64,000 bases of DNA, from positions 1-64,000 of the forward strand of contig JAXMBS010000024.1 in the NCBI GenBank assembly GCA_046349775.1, read 5' to 3'. This document shows positions 18,612 through 30,196 of the stretch, one piece after another. A model generated the notes under the pieces. That model was not told the DNA's origin, made no database searches, and saw only the letters and a list, made by a program, of their open reading frames with translations. The DNA comes from JAEUIG01 sp046349775. GTDB taxonomy: Bacteria; Planctomycetota; Planctomycetia; Planctomycetales; Planctomycetaceae. The position numbers and the translations under genes were made by a program. The first letter of the stretch is position 1, and the number at the start of each line of letters is the position of its first letter.

Positions 18612-21600
18612 ATGGACACGCAACATGCGGCGGGATCAGGGTCTGCGGCGGGCGTCGCGGAAGCGGTCGGTGCGAATCGGCCGAGGTACGAGTCCGCCGG
18701 TCGTGTTGATTGTTTGCCACACTCTCTCCCGGACGAACCCCCATTGCCGGGGTCGACTGATCTCTCCATGGAACGCGCCGCGAACGAGTCGCCATCGCTT
18801 CCCACCGGCAAGCTGCGCTCCGCCGGCTACGTCGGGCTGCTCCTGACGCAATTCTTCGGGGCGTTCAACGACAACATGTTTCGCTGGCTGGCGGTGCCCA
18901 TCGGCCAGCGGGTGATGAAAGGGGAGAACGCCGACACGCTGGCGCTGGTGCTGGGGGGCGTGTGCTTCACGCTGCCATACCTGCTGCTGGTCGCGACGGC
19001 CGGTTCGCTGGCCGACCGATACCCGAATCGGTCGGTGATCGTCGGCTGCAAGATCGCTGAGATCGCGAGCATGCTGCTCGGCGCGGCAGCCGTGGTGAGT
19101 CTGAATCCGCTGTACCTGTTCGCGACCGTCACGCTGCTGGGGGCGCAAAGCGCGCTGTTCGGGCCGGCGAAGTTCGGTAGCCTGCCGGAGATGCTGCATC
19201 CGACGCAGTTGTCGAAGGGGAACGGCGTGATGGGGCTGGCGACGGTCGTCGCGTCCGCTTTGGGGATGGTGGCGGGTTTCCAGTTGTTTGCGATTCTCGA
19301 CCAAGCGCGGCCTGTTTGCCGGCGGTGGACTACGGAGTGCTCGGCCTGCGGCCATAGCGATGATCGGCGTGGCGGTCGTCGGGACAATGATCAGCCTGCT
19401 GGTGGTGCGATTGCCGGCCGCATCGCCGACCTCACCTCTGCGCGTGAACCCGTTCCGCGAGACGGTTCCTGCACTGCAGACGTTGCTGGGAGAACGGCGG
19501 CTGCGGCGGGCGGCGCTAGGGATTGCGTACTTCTGGTTCCTGGCGTCGCTGGCGCAGCTGAATATTGACCCATTCGGCGATGAGTCGCTGGGACTGCCGA
19601 AGAAGGACGTGGGAGTTCTGCTCGCCTTGCTCGTGGCAGGGATGGGAGTCGGGAGCGTCCTGGCCGGCTGGTGGTCGGGGGGAAAGGTCGAGCTCGGGAT
19701 CGTGCCGCTGGGGATCGTCGGCGTTGTGATCAGCGCGCTGATGCTGTTCGTGGCCGGCCGTCAGGTGGATGCGACGATTGACGTCCGGGGTCAGGCGGCG
19801 TTCTGGTGGACCTGCTTCTGGCTGTTCCAGCTGGGAGCGAGCGCCGGACTGTTCAACATCCCGTTGGAGGCCTACCTGCAGCATGAAAGCGACGACCGCA
19901 CGCGCGGCACGGTGCTGGCCGGGAGCAACTTCACGGCGTTCACGCTGATCCTGACAAGCTGCGGACTGTACTTCCTGCTGCGTGAAGCGCTGGGCTTCTC
20001 GCCGGAAGCGATTTTCATGATTGCCGGGATCGGGACGATTCCGGTCGCAATCTATGTGTTCCGGCTGCTGCCCGATGTGACGGTGCGATTTGTATTGTGG
20101 CTGGCGACGCATTCGCTGTACAAACTCCGCGTTCACGGCAGGGACAATGTGCCCGAGAGAGGGGGCGCGCTGCTCGTCGCGAATCACGTCAGTTGGATGG
20201 ACGGGATCTTGATTCTCGTCAGCACGTCGCGGTTTGTGCGGTTTCTGGTCTACGCCGATTATGCCAACAAGCCGGGCCTGGCGTGGCTCAGCCGGACGAT
20301 GCGGGCGATTCCGATCAAGGCGACGGACGGGCCGAAGTCGATCGTCAAAGCGCTGCTGACGGCGCGAGAGGCGGTGACCAACGGCGAACTCGTGTGCATC
20401 TTCGCCGAGGGGCAATTGACGCGCACCGGTCAGATGCAGACGTTTCAGCCGGGTTTGATGCGGATCGTCGGCAAGAGCGGAGTGCCGGTGATTCCGGTCT
20501 ATCTGCACGGACTGTGGGGCAGCATTTTCAGCTATAAGGGAGGCAGATTTTTCTGGAAGCTGCCGCAGAAACTGCGATATCCGGTTTCGATTCAGTTTGG
20601 AAAACCGATGGCGGAGCCGGACGATGTGAACCAGGTCCGCCAGGCCGTGGAACGATTGGGGGTGCAGGCCGTGGAGCGAGAAAACATTCGTCGATTGATT
20701 CCGGCCCGTCAGTTTCTGAGGACGGCGAAGCGGACGCTGTTCAAGTCCAAAGTCGCGGATTCCAGCGGGGCGAACCTGACCGGCGGCAAGCTGCTGGCCG
20801 GATCGGTGGCGCTGCTAAGCGCGCTGGAGCGGCTGGTCCTCGCCCCAAACGAGAAGACCGTGGGGCTGTTTCTGCCGCCGTCGGCCGGGGGGTGCGTGGC
20901 GAACGTCGCGTGTGCGCTGGGGAAGCGGGTGACCGCGAACCTCAACTACACGATGACGGACGACATGATCAACCAGTGCGTGCAGGCGGCCGGCATCCGC
21001 CACGTGCTGACGAGCAAGAAGTTCATTGAGAAGCGGCCGTTCGCGCTACAGGGGGCGGAGTTCGTTTACCTGGAAGACATCAAGGAGCAGATCAGCGCGG
21101 TCGACAAGCTGAAAGGCGCGCTGGCGGCGTTTGTGTTGCCGGTCTCAATCACCGAGCGGTGGCTGGGGCTGACGTCGGTCGGTCCTGACGAGCTGCTGAC
21201 GCTGATCTTCACCAGCGGATCCACCGGCCGGCCGAAGGGGGTGATGCTGACGCAGGCGAATATCGGCTCGAACATCGAGGCGGCCGACCAGGTGCTGAAC
21301 CTGCAGCCGGACGACGCGCTGCTGGGCGTGCTGCCGTTCTTCCATTCGTTCGGATACACGGCGGGGCTGTGGCTGCCGCTGTGTTTCCATCCGAAGGTCG
21401 TCTATCACTACAACCCGCTCGATGCACGGATGATCGGCAAGCTCAGCAAGGATCACAACGTCTCGATCCTGATGGCGACGCCGACATTCCTGCGGGGTTA
21501 TCTGCGGCGCGTCGAGCCAGAACAGTTTCACGCACTGGACCTCGTGGTCGTCGGCGCAGAGAAGATGCCGCTGGATCTGGCCGAACAGTTCAAGGAACGG

Positions 21601-22327
21601 TTCGGCGTTATGCCAAGCGAAGGATATGGGACGACCGAGCTGTCGCCGGTAGTGGCGATCAGCGTTCCGGATCACCGTTCGCGCGACACCACGCAGATCG
21701 GCACGAAGCTCGGTTCGATCGGGCGGTGCATTCCGGGCGTGGCAGCAAAGATCGTCCATCCCGATACCGGTCAGGACCTGGGGCTCGACGAAGCCGGCCT
21801 GCTCTGGATCAAGGGGCCGAACGTGATGAAGGTACCTCAACGATCCCGAGAAGACGGCCAGAGGCGATCAAGGACGGGTGGTACAACACCGGCGACGTCG
21901 CGAAGATCGACCGCGACGGTTTTATCTGGATCACCGGCCGGCAGAGCCGGTTCTCGAAGATCGGCGGCGAGATGGTGCCGCACATCCGGATCGAGGAAGA
22001 AGTCGCCAAGATCATCGACCGTGAAGGGGGCGGAGGCGAGCACGACACGTCGCAGGAAGGGCCAGACATCAAGGTCGCCGTGACGGCGGTACCCGATCCG
22101 ACGAAGGGTGAGCGGATCATCGTGCTGCACCGTCCGCTGACGGTGAGCATCGATCGGATTCGCGTGGGACTGGCGGAAGCCGGGCTGCCGAACATCTGGA
22201 TCCCGGGCGCGGATGCGTTCGTGGAGGTGGAGGCGATCCGCTGCGCCAGGGGACGGGGAAGCTCGATTTGAAGGGGATGCAGCAACGGCGGCTGGAGTTG
22301 ACTAGTCGGAAGTTGCAGCCGGCTTAG
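18612..22327 (+). CDS. aas: Trifunctional MFS / 1-acyl-glycerophosphate acyltransferase / acyl-ACP ligase (Aas-like, frameshifted)
   Basis: Inner-membrane phospholipid repair protein of about 1,240 residues: lysophospholipid flippase (LplT-type MFS), PlsC acyltransferase and AMP-forming acyl ligase in one chain. The MFS part starts LLLTQFFGAFNDNMFRWLAV. PlsC shows NHVSWMD (HX4D box) and FAEGQLTRTG. The ligase shows TSGSTGRPKGVMLT (P-loop), GYGTTELSPV, WYNTGDVAKIDRDGF and a C-terminal GTGKLDLKG with the catalytic Lys. Frame changes fall near 19,305, 21,840 and 22,245, and the last residues end at TAG 22325. ATG 18612 is chosen; in-frame ATG 18768 is an alternative that removes an unstructured 52-residue leader. 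In E. coli LplT and Aas are separate; the fusion is common in this phylum. Confidence 0.85.
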
Positions 22328-22455
22328 CCGCGACATGTCGAGGAGGAACGCGCGCGAGGAGCCGACAACGGTTGAGATTTTGCGAATCCCGCTGCGGCTC
22401 ACGGGATTGCCTGTGCGCGTCGCGGAAATGCGAAGGGTCAGCTTGCGCATTCCCG

Positions 22456-23455
22456 TTACGGGGCGGCCGGGAAGAACGGGAACGGCTTGCGTACGTCCTC
22501 CTCTGTCGGCTGCTGCGACCGTATTCGCTGATCTCGAATGCCTCCGCCGCCTCGATGGCGGCGCTTTAACGCCCGTAACGCTTGGCCAGCGGCTTTCGCG
22601 GAACCGGTTGGCCGTGCGGTGAAGCGCTCTGGAAGTTGTCCCGCACGAGCTGCTCGCGGCTCGCGGCCAGGCGTCGGGCGTGCTCGGCAATTCCCACGCC
22701 GAGGCAACGCAACCCCCTTCGTAGAACTGCGACTCCAGAGCCTGTGTGCAGGCCAGCTTCTTGTCGAGCGTTTCGTCGATGCCGACGACGATGTCCGGCG
22801 AGAACGGGTTCGGCTTCTGGAACCGGTCTTCGTAGAACAGGAACACCGGGTTGGTCGTCAGCGGCGTCACATCGGGACAAAAGAACGGGACGGTGACCAT
22901 ATACGCGGCGTCCTGGACGAGCAGGCCGACGTTGCGGTGGTCGGGGTGATAGTCGTTTGGGCGGTGACAGATGACGACGTCGGCCTGCCACTCGCGGATG
23001 AGCTGGGTGAGTGTGCGACGGTTTTCCAGCGTTGGCAGGAGTTCGCCATCGTGGATGTCGAGGACCTGAGCGGTGATGCCGAGGATCTCGGCGCACTTTT
23101 CCACTTCGGCCGTGCGACGCTGGGCCAGCGGACCGCCTGCCGTCTGCCAGTGGCCAACGTCACCGTTTGTCACGGAGACGAATTTGACGTGATGTCCCTG
23201 TTTGGCCCAGAGGGCGGCGACGCCGGCGGCCTTCAGCTCGCAGTCGTCGGGGTGCGCACCGAAACAGATGATCCGCAGCTTGCCGTCGTCCGGGACGGGT
23301 TGGGCTGCGCCGAAGAGCGCGGCGGTGGGGAGCGTGGGGTTCGCCTGGGCGGTTTGCGAGAGGAAATCGACGTTCGCGATCCAAAACCAGGCGGCCGCGG
23401 CGGCCGAAATGCCCGCAACAAATCCCAGAACGGCCGAACGATTGAAACGCAACAT
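22456..23455 (-). CDS. PIG-L / LmbE family deacetylase (frameshifted near C-terminus)
   Basis: Zinc-dependent N-acetylglucosaminyl deacetylase superfamily. ATG 23455 has GGAGAAC eight bases upstream. An N-terminal anchor (AVLGFVAGISAAAAAWFWIA) precedes the catalytic domain: ICFGAHPDDCE carries the metal-binding AHPDD motif, and CHRPNDYHPDHRNVG the second His motif. The frame is clean until about 22,650, where LAASREQLVRDNF appears in another frame, then LAKRYGR, a stop-like TAA near 22,570, IEAAEAFEISEYGRS and finally EDVRKPFPFFPAAP with a stop at 22456. The C-terminal 60 residues are therefore spread over three frames. Probable substrate is a sugar or sugar-conjugate; unknown. Confidence 0.82.
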
Positions 23456-23511
23456 ATCCGGTTCTCCGTTAGAGTTTACTAACGTCTTACGTCTAACTTC
23501 TTTCCTCTCGG

Positions 23512-26500
23512 TTAGTCTCGCACGCGTGCCCCCGGCCAGACGAGGTCGTTGAAGCGGTCGACCGGCTCCTTGGCGGCCCAGGCGATGCTACGGAGCATCA
23601 ACACGCGGAAGAGCGGGTCGTCGAACGTCCAGGCGAAGTGGCCGGGGATGGAGACGACGACGCGTCCGTTCGAGGGCTCGAGCGTCCAGAACAACGGCTG
23701 CGGTTTGCCGTCCTCTTCGGCGCCGGCGAGGAGCTGAACCTGTTGCGGGTCGCCGACGAGCTGCCAGTAGCTTTCGTCATGCAGTTCGAGCTTGCCGAAG
23801 TTGCGGCCGATCGGATGCTGGACGCCGGTGTCGAAGCCGAGCTCCAGCGGGCCGTGACGGAACTTGGAGCGGCCCCCCTGCCAGGCGAGGCCGATGCGCT
23901 GTGCGAAACCGGGGGCGTCTTTGCCACCGTCCACTGCGAAGTGAATGCAAACGGCACTCCGCCCCGCTGGAGAGGAATCGGTCCATGTCCGCTGCACGCT
24001 CGGGCGTCCACGTCCCGTGCTGGTAGAACACGAGCACGTCGCCGCTGGAAAACTGATCGGCGGCTCGGCCACTCATCGGCGGTCTGCACGACGGTGTTGT
24101 CGGCAATGCCGAGCAGCTCTTTCCAGGATTTCGCAGGCAGGATAGTCGTGTTCGCCCGGCCCGTGGTCCTTCAATCCGCTGACGAGGACGACGTTGATTT
24201 TCCGCGTCGGCTCCGGCGGATTCGGGGCTCCCGCGAGGACATCATTGACTTCCTGTCGCGCGCGGCGGCGGCGGATCACCGATGCCGTAGTCGGGCATCG
24301 CCGGCGTGCAACAGCAGGAACGCGAGCAGGTCTCGGAGCTTTTCCTGTCCCAGCAGTTTTGGCAGACCTTCGGGCATGACCGAGACCGACGACGCGGTAA
24401 TCTGGTCGATGTCGCCCTGCGCGATCTCGGTGATGTTCCCCTTGGTGTCACCGATCTGGAGGCGGCCGTTGACGCTGTGCATCACGCCGGTGAGCACGCG
24501 GCCGTCCTTGAGGGCGATGACATACGCAAGATGGTCCGGATTGATCGCGAAACTGGGTTTCTCGATGTCGCGCAGGACCGACGTGTAATCGCGATGGATG
24601 AGATTGGACAGGTCCGGCGCGAGGTTGCCGCCGCGGGCGTGGACCGAGTGGCATTTGGAGCAGGCGGCCTCTTCGCTGAAGAAGACCGTGCGGCCGCGCG
24701 CCCAGCTTCCGCCGTCGAGTTCGGGATAGTGGATGGCGACGGATTCGGTGGCGATCGTTGTGGCCATTTCGGACCACGGGAGAAAGAACCGTCGGATGGG
24801 CAGCGGACGTGGGCGGGAGTCTGCATCAGTCGTGAAACTGAATGTCAGCGGTAATTCGCCACCGCTGTGCCTCAGATGCAGATCCAGGTTGACGACCTTA
24901 GGTGTGGCAGGTCCGAATTTGGATGTGTTGACCCAGCCGCCGTTACGAGCACTGATATAGTGCTTTGACAAATTCGCGACATCATCAGGATGCCGCTCGA
25001 AATCGAAAAGCTCCTCACCCACGCCAGTGGTGAACGTCTCAAGCATGACCGTTTCCGGCGGGTACTCAAAATCCAGCCGCGATCCTGGCTGCACTGCCGG
25101 TTGCAGCATGTGATTGAGATCGATCCGCGTGCGCAGCCTGAATTCGCCGGGCTTCTGCATCGAGGCCCACAGCTCGTCATGTGTGGCGCTGCCGGCGGTG
25201 AAGGCTCGCGAGACCTGCAGATCGGGATGCGGCAGCCAGCCCGTCCAGGCGGCGCTGCCGTCGGCGGGGACCCAGGTCGCCTCACAGCCGGTGAGATCGA
25301 AGTCGACGTCGATGTCCGGGTACTGCGGCAAGTCGCCAGCGGCGTGCTGATCGTGCGGCGGGCGGCCCATCGGGGGCAGCGTCAGGCCGTAACCGATCGC
25401 GGCAGCGTGCGGATCGGTGGCGAGGACGAGCGTGCGGCGGTCGGGGGTGAGCTGGACGGAGCGAACGGGGACGTCGTAGCGCGGGGCGACCTTTTGCGCC
25501 TGGACGATGGCATAGCCGGGCCAGATCGATTCGAACCGGTCGCCGGCGCGGACGTACTTTCCGGCCGTCAGCCTGATGTGCTTCAGCGAATCCTTGAGCA
25601 GTGCGGGATCGACCGGCCGGTCGAACTCGACTCGCACTTCGCGCGGGCCGTTCGACCAGACGACGGCCGGCTGCGGATGTGAGGGTCGGAATACTTGATG
25701 CGATAGAGCTTCCACCGTCGGCCCGCTGCCCCAGTCCGGCCCGCCGCTGTGGCAGGCGACGCGCAGGCCATCCGGTGCCAGACAACAATCGACTGTCAGC
25801 ATGCTGAGGCATGCCAGCAGCTGGGTCTGGGCGACGTAGCCGGTCTCCGTTTTGACCAGCTTCGTGCGGTACAGCTTGCCGCGAGATTCGCCAGTGACGA
25901 GCGCATCATGGCCCAGGCGGGTCAAAGATCAGGCCGCACCAGCAACTGGATCGTTGAAGTTGAATCCGCAGACGGACTGATGCCTGCAGGGCGTAGTCGA
26001 ACGTGCTCGTTTCGTCGATCACATCCGGCAGGTGGACAGGATGCCGCGGCGGAAAGCCGTATTGGCGTCCTTCTGTATGTGCAGCAGCTCGTCGAGCGGA
26101 TTGCCGTTGGCGACCCAGGTCGCGCTTCCTGGTCGGAGGCGAACAGATCACCGGCACACAACACCAGACCGCAGGCCAACCGGGAACCGGATGCCGGTGA
26201 CGACGACTTCCACGGAATTTGATCCGGGCGAGACGTGAACGATCGAGCCGGCTTCGTCCCTTGATGTTGTATTGCGGTTGGCCGGCTTTGTCCTTGAGCA
26301 GCGGATCGGCGAAGTTGTGATTGCCGCGTCCGAAATACGCTGCCGTCGCGCGTGTCGAACGCAACGCCGAGGTCCGTCAACGGCATGAAAACTCTCCTTC
26401 CGGCCGTCGGCGACGACGATTTCTTTGTCGGCCGTGCCGTCCTTGTCGGTGTCGACGATCAGCACGCAGCGATGTCTTCGCGACGACGAACACCCCGTCG

Positions 26501-27628
26501 CCGTGCTCGTAGCCGGGTGGCGTCAGGTCCATGCCGATCGGCGAACGCAAGGCGCTGGCTGTCCCAGAACTCGTGGACCTCGTCTTCGAGACCGTCGCCG
26601 TCGGTGTCGCGCATCGGATCTTGCCGTTGTAGCCGGGCGACGTCCCGTCGGTCGAAACGGGACGTTGTTGACGTTGGTCAGCTCGACCGGAAGCTCGTGC
26701 ACGGTAAAGCCGGGCACCAGCATCTGGATTGGCGGCAGGTTGTCGACCGGCTGGAGGGGATGGCGAGTCCGCCTTCGAGATCGGGCGGGAGCAGCGAGCG
26801 GACGGGTGTGTATTTGTCGGTGAGGTATTTGCGCGTCTGCGTGGTCTTCGGGCGTGAGGGAGCGGCCGTAGACCAGAGCATCTCGGCAACGCTCCCACGG
26901 TCGAATCCCTGGACTTCCTGCGGACCGCCGCCGAGTGTGTAGTAGCGTGCCCCGGCCGTCAGTTCGCTGAGGCTGATCGGCTGGCCGTCGCGCGGCCGCT
27001 GACCGGTCGCGACACCGTCGACGTGCAGCTGGGCCTTGTCCGCCTCTGTTGAAACTTCGAAGACACGCGGTTCGCCGAACGTGTGCTCGCCACTGAGCAG
27101 GTTGTGCCAGGAGCCGAAGCCGCGGCCTTCCCAGGCGTTGAAGCTGGTGAAGCGGTTGATGCGGCGCTGGCCGAGGTCGAGCGTGACACCGGAGGTGAAG
27201 TCCGCGCTGGTCCTTCGCGTTGAGTGACATCACCGCTTTGAAGCCACCGAGATTGCGCTTGCGGGGCGGCGATGAAGATCGTGAACCGGTCACGTTCCAT
27301 CGCCGGCTGCACGCTGCGGAGGAAGTCGTTCGTCCCGTCGAATCGGACTACCGCAGCTTCCCCGGCCGGCAGACGCGTGGGCTGGGCTTCGAGATCTGCC
27401 TGCTTGAGGTCCCGCTTGCCGGCCACTGGCGTCATACCAGGTGGCGATTTTGCCGTCGTGCGGAATGAGCGTCGTGCCGTTCCCGGTGCCGGCGTCGAAC
27501 CAGTACTCCAAGCCGTCCGTGACGGTGAGGTGCTTGTCGGCCCACGGTTCGACGGAGACAGCAGGTTCCGCCGCACACAGAACAACCGGGCACAGCAGGA
27601 TCAAACAGACGTAAAGGCGGGCGAGCAT
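23512..27628 (-). CDS. LamG / membrane-bound dehydrogenase-like / cytochrome c / ThuA fusion (heavily frameshifted)
   Basis: About 1,370 residues, secreted. ATG 27628 (TTGAGGAAAAC upstream) begins MLARLYVCLILLCPVVLCAA, a signal peptide. Next comes a LamG-like part (VRFDGTNDFLRSVQPAMERD, RFTIFIAA, YYTLGGGPQEVQGFDRG). A propeller-like 'putative membrane-bound dehydrogenase' region follows: VELTNVNNVPFRPTG, SPIGMDLTPPGYEHGDGVFV, FGRGNHNFADPLLKDKAGQP. A clean 1.6-kb stretch (25,920-24,280) holds the PVC-type haem domain with CSKCHSVHARGGNLAPDLSN (CxxCH), ending near LLGQEKLRDLLAFLLLHAGD. Then comes a ThuA domain: INVVLVSGLKDHGPGEHDYP, VLVFYQHGTWT, VCIHFAVDGGKDAPGF, WTFDDPLFRVLMLRSIAWAA. At least ten frame changes lie at 23,930-24,280 and 25,920-27,400. 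Domain order is inferred from linking fragments; one gene is more likely than several because no starts or stops make sense at the joins. Confidence 0.72.
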
Positions 27629-27755
27629 GTTTTCCTCAAGGCCACTCACACTGAAGATTTTGGTGACTGCCGTCGAATACACCGGGCGACGCGGAAAGAA
27701 GAAGATTTTGAAGGTCACGAAGGGCACAAAGAATGTCGCGTTGAAGGACGATTGC

Positions 27756-27815
27756 CACCGAGGGCACGAGGGGACACCGAGAGAAATGGATTCGTGTATC
27801 TCTGTGATCTCGGTG
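27756..27815. repeat. Degenerate copy of the CACCGAGATCACAGAG inverted repeat
   Basis: Left arm CACCGAGGGCACGAGGG (27756-27772) and right arm TCTCTGTGATCTCGGTG (27799-27815) pair imperfectly. The right arm matches the arms at 28807-28822 closely. It lies between the PEP-hydrolase-family gene and the giant fusion gene. Upstream at 27,699-27,735 are related GGTCACGAAGGGCACAAAG variants. Confidence 0.55.
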
Positions 27816-27859
27816 TGCTCTGTGGCCAAAGCCCTGCAACGATCGGCTGGCGGTCTTCG

Positions 27860-28691
27860 CTAGTTCCAGGCCAATGTCAGTTTGGTGAACTCCGCCACCT
27901 GTTGCTTGATCGCCACCTCGGTCGGAAGGCGAACATGGAGCTCGCGCCCGTAAAAGCCGTGGATGTCGCAGCGGCTGAGGACATACTGGGCGTCGTTCGG
28001 CATCGCGATCGGGCCGCCGTGGCAGAGGACGATGACGTCTTTACGCACGCTGCGGCCGGCGGCGGCGATGGCGGACACGGCGGACACGGTCGTCGAGCAG
28101 TGCCGTTTCGGCGCTGATAGCTTACCCGTGGTCAGGCCCATGTGGGCGACGAGAATGTCGGCGCCGGCATAGGGTCATGGCCACGGCCTGGTCTTCGTCG
28201 AAGACGTACGGCGTCGATCAGCAGACCAGGCTGATGGGCGGCTGCGATGCAATCGATCTCGAGGCGAAGCCCATGGCCGGTTTCTTCGAGATTCAGCGAA
28301 AGGTCCCGTCGATGAGGCCGACCGTCGGGAAGTTCTGAATACCGGCGAAGCCGAGGTCGATCAGCTCCTTCAGGAAGTGGTCGCGGAGCATGAACAGGTC
28401 GATGCCGCAGACACCGGCGATGACGGGCGTGTCCTTGACTGTTGTGAGGACTTCGCGGGCCATCTCCTTCCACACGAGCTCGTTGGCGTTGCCGAACGGC
28501 ATAGGCCGGCGAGCGAACTGCGGCCCGCCATGCGATAGCGGCCGGAGTTGTAGATCACGATCAGGTCGATGCCCTTGGCCTCCTTTTCACACTTGGCGAT
28601 GCCGGTGCCGGCGCTACCGCCGATGATCGGGACGCGTTTCTGCGCGATCTTGGAGCAGGCGTTCGAGGACGGATTCACGAGTATGTCGCAT
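27860..28691 (-). CDS. Phosphoenolpyruvate hydrolase family TIM-barrel protein (frameshifted)
   Basis: About 277 residues. ATG 28691 gives MRHTRESVLERL; after a shift KIAQKRVPIIGGSAGTGIAK, then IDLIVIYNSGRYRMAGRSSL, a third frame with MAREVLTTVKDTPVIAGVCG and LGFAGIQNFPTVGLIDGTFR, and a last frame with MGLTTG, RKDVIVLCHGGPIAMPNDAQ and LPTEVAIKQQVAEF. These are signature segments of the family once called the Tm-1 C-terminal TIM barrel. The reaction is not established for bacterial members. At least five frame changes. It follows the Tm-1-like gene on the same strand with a 196-base gap that contains an inverted repeat. Confidence 0.82.
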
Positions 28692-28762
28692 GTGGGATTG
28701 CGACTGATCTTGGAAGAAAAACGTGGGCGGAAATCTCAAAACCGAAACGAACAGTCTCAGCC

Positions 28763-28822
28763 ACCGAGATCACAGAGGCACGGACACTTCTGGTAATCCT
28801 CAGTGTCCTCTGTGATCTCGGT
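28763..28822. repeat. Inverted repeat with perfect 16-bp arms
   Basis: ACCGAGATCACAGAGG at 28763-28778 and its exact reverse complement CCTCTGTGATCTCGGT at 28807-28822, with a 28-base loop. Related elements lie at 27756-27815 and 53310-53386. It sits in the gap between the Tm-1-like gene and the PEP-hydrolase-family gene. Confidence 0.8.
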
Positions 28823-28887
28823 ATCCTCTTGGTTGCGGCCGGGCGTCACGCTGGAACTTTCTGCGTTCATCAGCGGTTCGCTGTTTC

Positions 28888-30073
28888 TTAGCGTGCATGG
28901 TGAAGTTCGAGGAATTGCTGGACGAGAGCGCGTCGGCGAATTCGGGGGCGTGTGGCGCGAGTCGGAGGGGAGTTGCCGATCGGCGGTGGTGTCCAGCCGC
29001 TCGGAGAGTTCGTCGAGCCGGCGGTATCTGCCTCCCGGGTCATGGAAGGGCTGGCCGGGGACGTCGATCAGCGAGACGCCCCCTTCGGGGAATCAGCATT
29101 CGCAGAGGCGCCGTGGGCGATTGAGCTTGTCGGCGATCCACGCTGCGAAGCGGCGGTTTTCGTCGGGGGTCGTGCGCCAGGCGTCACGTTGGCATTGTGC
29201 ACGTGGAGCTTGCGGCACGGCGGAACAGGGGTGGACGGTGTCGAGGCCGGCAAAGTTGACCATGTCGAGCGGCTTGGGCTCAGCACCAGCGGGACCTGGC
29301 GGGCGAGCAGCTTATCGAAGCGGTGCGGACCGGCGGGAAGACGCCGCCGAAACCGCTTCGTCAGCGACTTCGGTCATCGTCGATATCGAGCACGCCCTGA
29401 ATCGGGCCGCTATCCGCGACGCGACAGCTCCATCGCTCGGCCGCCGGCGCCGGTGGCGTGAAAAACGAGGCAGTCGAAGCCGTGCTGTTCGAGCGGCTCG
29501 CGGACCCGGGTGACGCAGGGGGTGGTGACGCCGAACATCGTCATGCCGACACAGGGGCAGGACGCTGGTCGGGAGGTTGGTTGAGGACCATGCCGGCCAT
29601 TGCGGCGCTTTTCGCGAGGACGCGGCGCAGGTGTATTCAGGCCGGCGACGTCGACGACGGAGTACATCAGCGTGATGTCACTGCAGTCGACGTACGGCGC
29701 GCGGTGTTCGCACTGGCGACCGTCGATACAACGGCGAGGGAGGCCAATGGGCAAGGCTCGCAATGCGGCGGCGCGATCGGCGGCCGTTCCGCGCTACCGC
29801 CGAGGCCGATCACGCCAGACCTTCACCGGCGGCGTGCTCTGCACGCATGAAGGACGTCAGGCGGCTCATGGCGGCGACAGCGACGGTCTCGGAGGACAGC
29901 TCAGCGGGATCGGCTTGGAGCCGCTCGCGCGGGATGTCGGGATCCATCGTCGGCGGACCGGCGGTGCCGACGTCGACCGTGGTTACCGGGGCGCCGGCGG
30001 CGATCAAGCAATCGCGCACATACGCCAGTTCGGCGCTGGTGTCGGCGGCGATGGCATAGACGCGACCCGACAT
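28888..30073 (-). CDS. Tm-1-like ATP-binding domain protein (UPF0261, frameshifted)
   Basis: About 395 residues. ATG 30073 starts MSGRVYAIAADTSAELAYVR, followed by TVDVGTAGPPTMDPDIPRER, the family's N-terminal signature. Later fragments are MRALPIGLPRR, APYVDCSDITLMYSVVDVAG, GMTMFGVTTPCVTRVREPLE, CLVFHATGAGGRAMELS, the C-terminal LHVHNANVTP and finally FADALVQQFLELHHAR with the stop at 28888-28890. Order and spacing match full-length UPF0261/Tm-1-like proteins, whose plant homologue Tm-1 binds ATP and blocks tobamovirus replication. The bacterial role is unknown. Frame changes are numerous, roughly every 100-200 bases. It is followed by the PEP-hydrolase-family gene that corresponds to the other half of Tm-1. 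Confidence 0.82.
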
Positions 30074-30196
30074 GGCGAAGGTCGATTGGCGAGGGGCGAG
30101 AGATTTTGCAGTGACGATGAGACGTTCAGACTGTACCGTGACAGGTCACGGCAACAGCGTGCGGTGAAACTTCTATAGAATCGAAGATCCCGGCCG

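Noticed and set aside
21809..22455. Extension of the PIG-L reading frame to 21809
   Set aside because: Runs antisense into the acyl ligase gene; family C-terminal motifs resume in other frames and end at 22456, so the extension is a frameshift artefact.
27860..30073. A cluster of several small independent genes
   Set aside because: The short frames each match consecutive segments of just two known families, so they are pieces of two genes.
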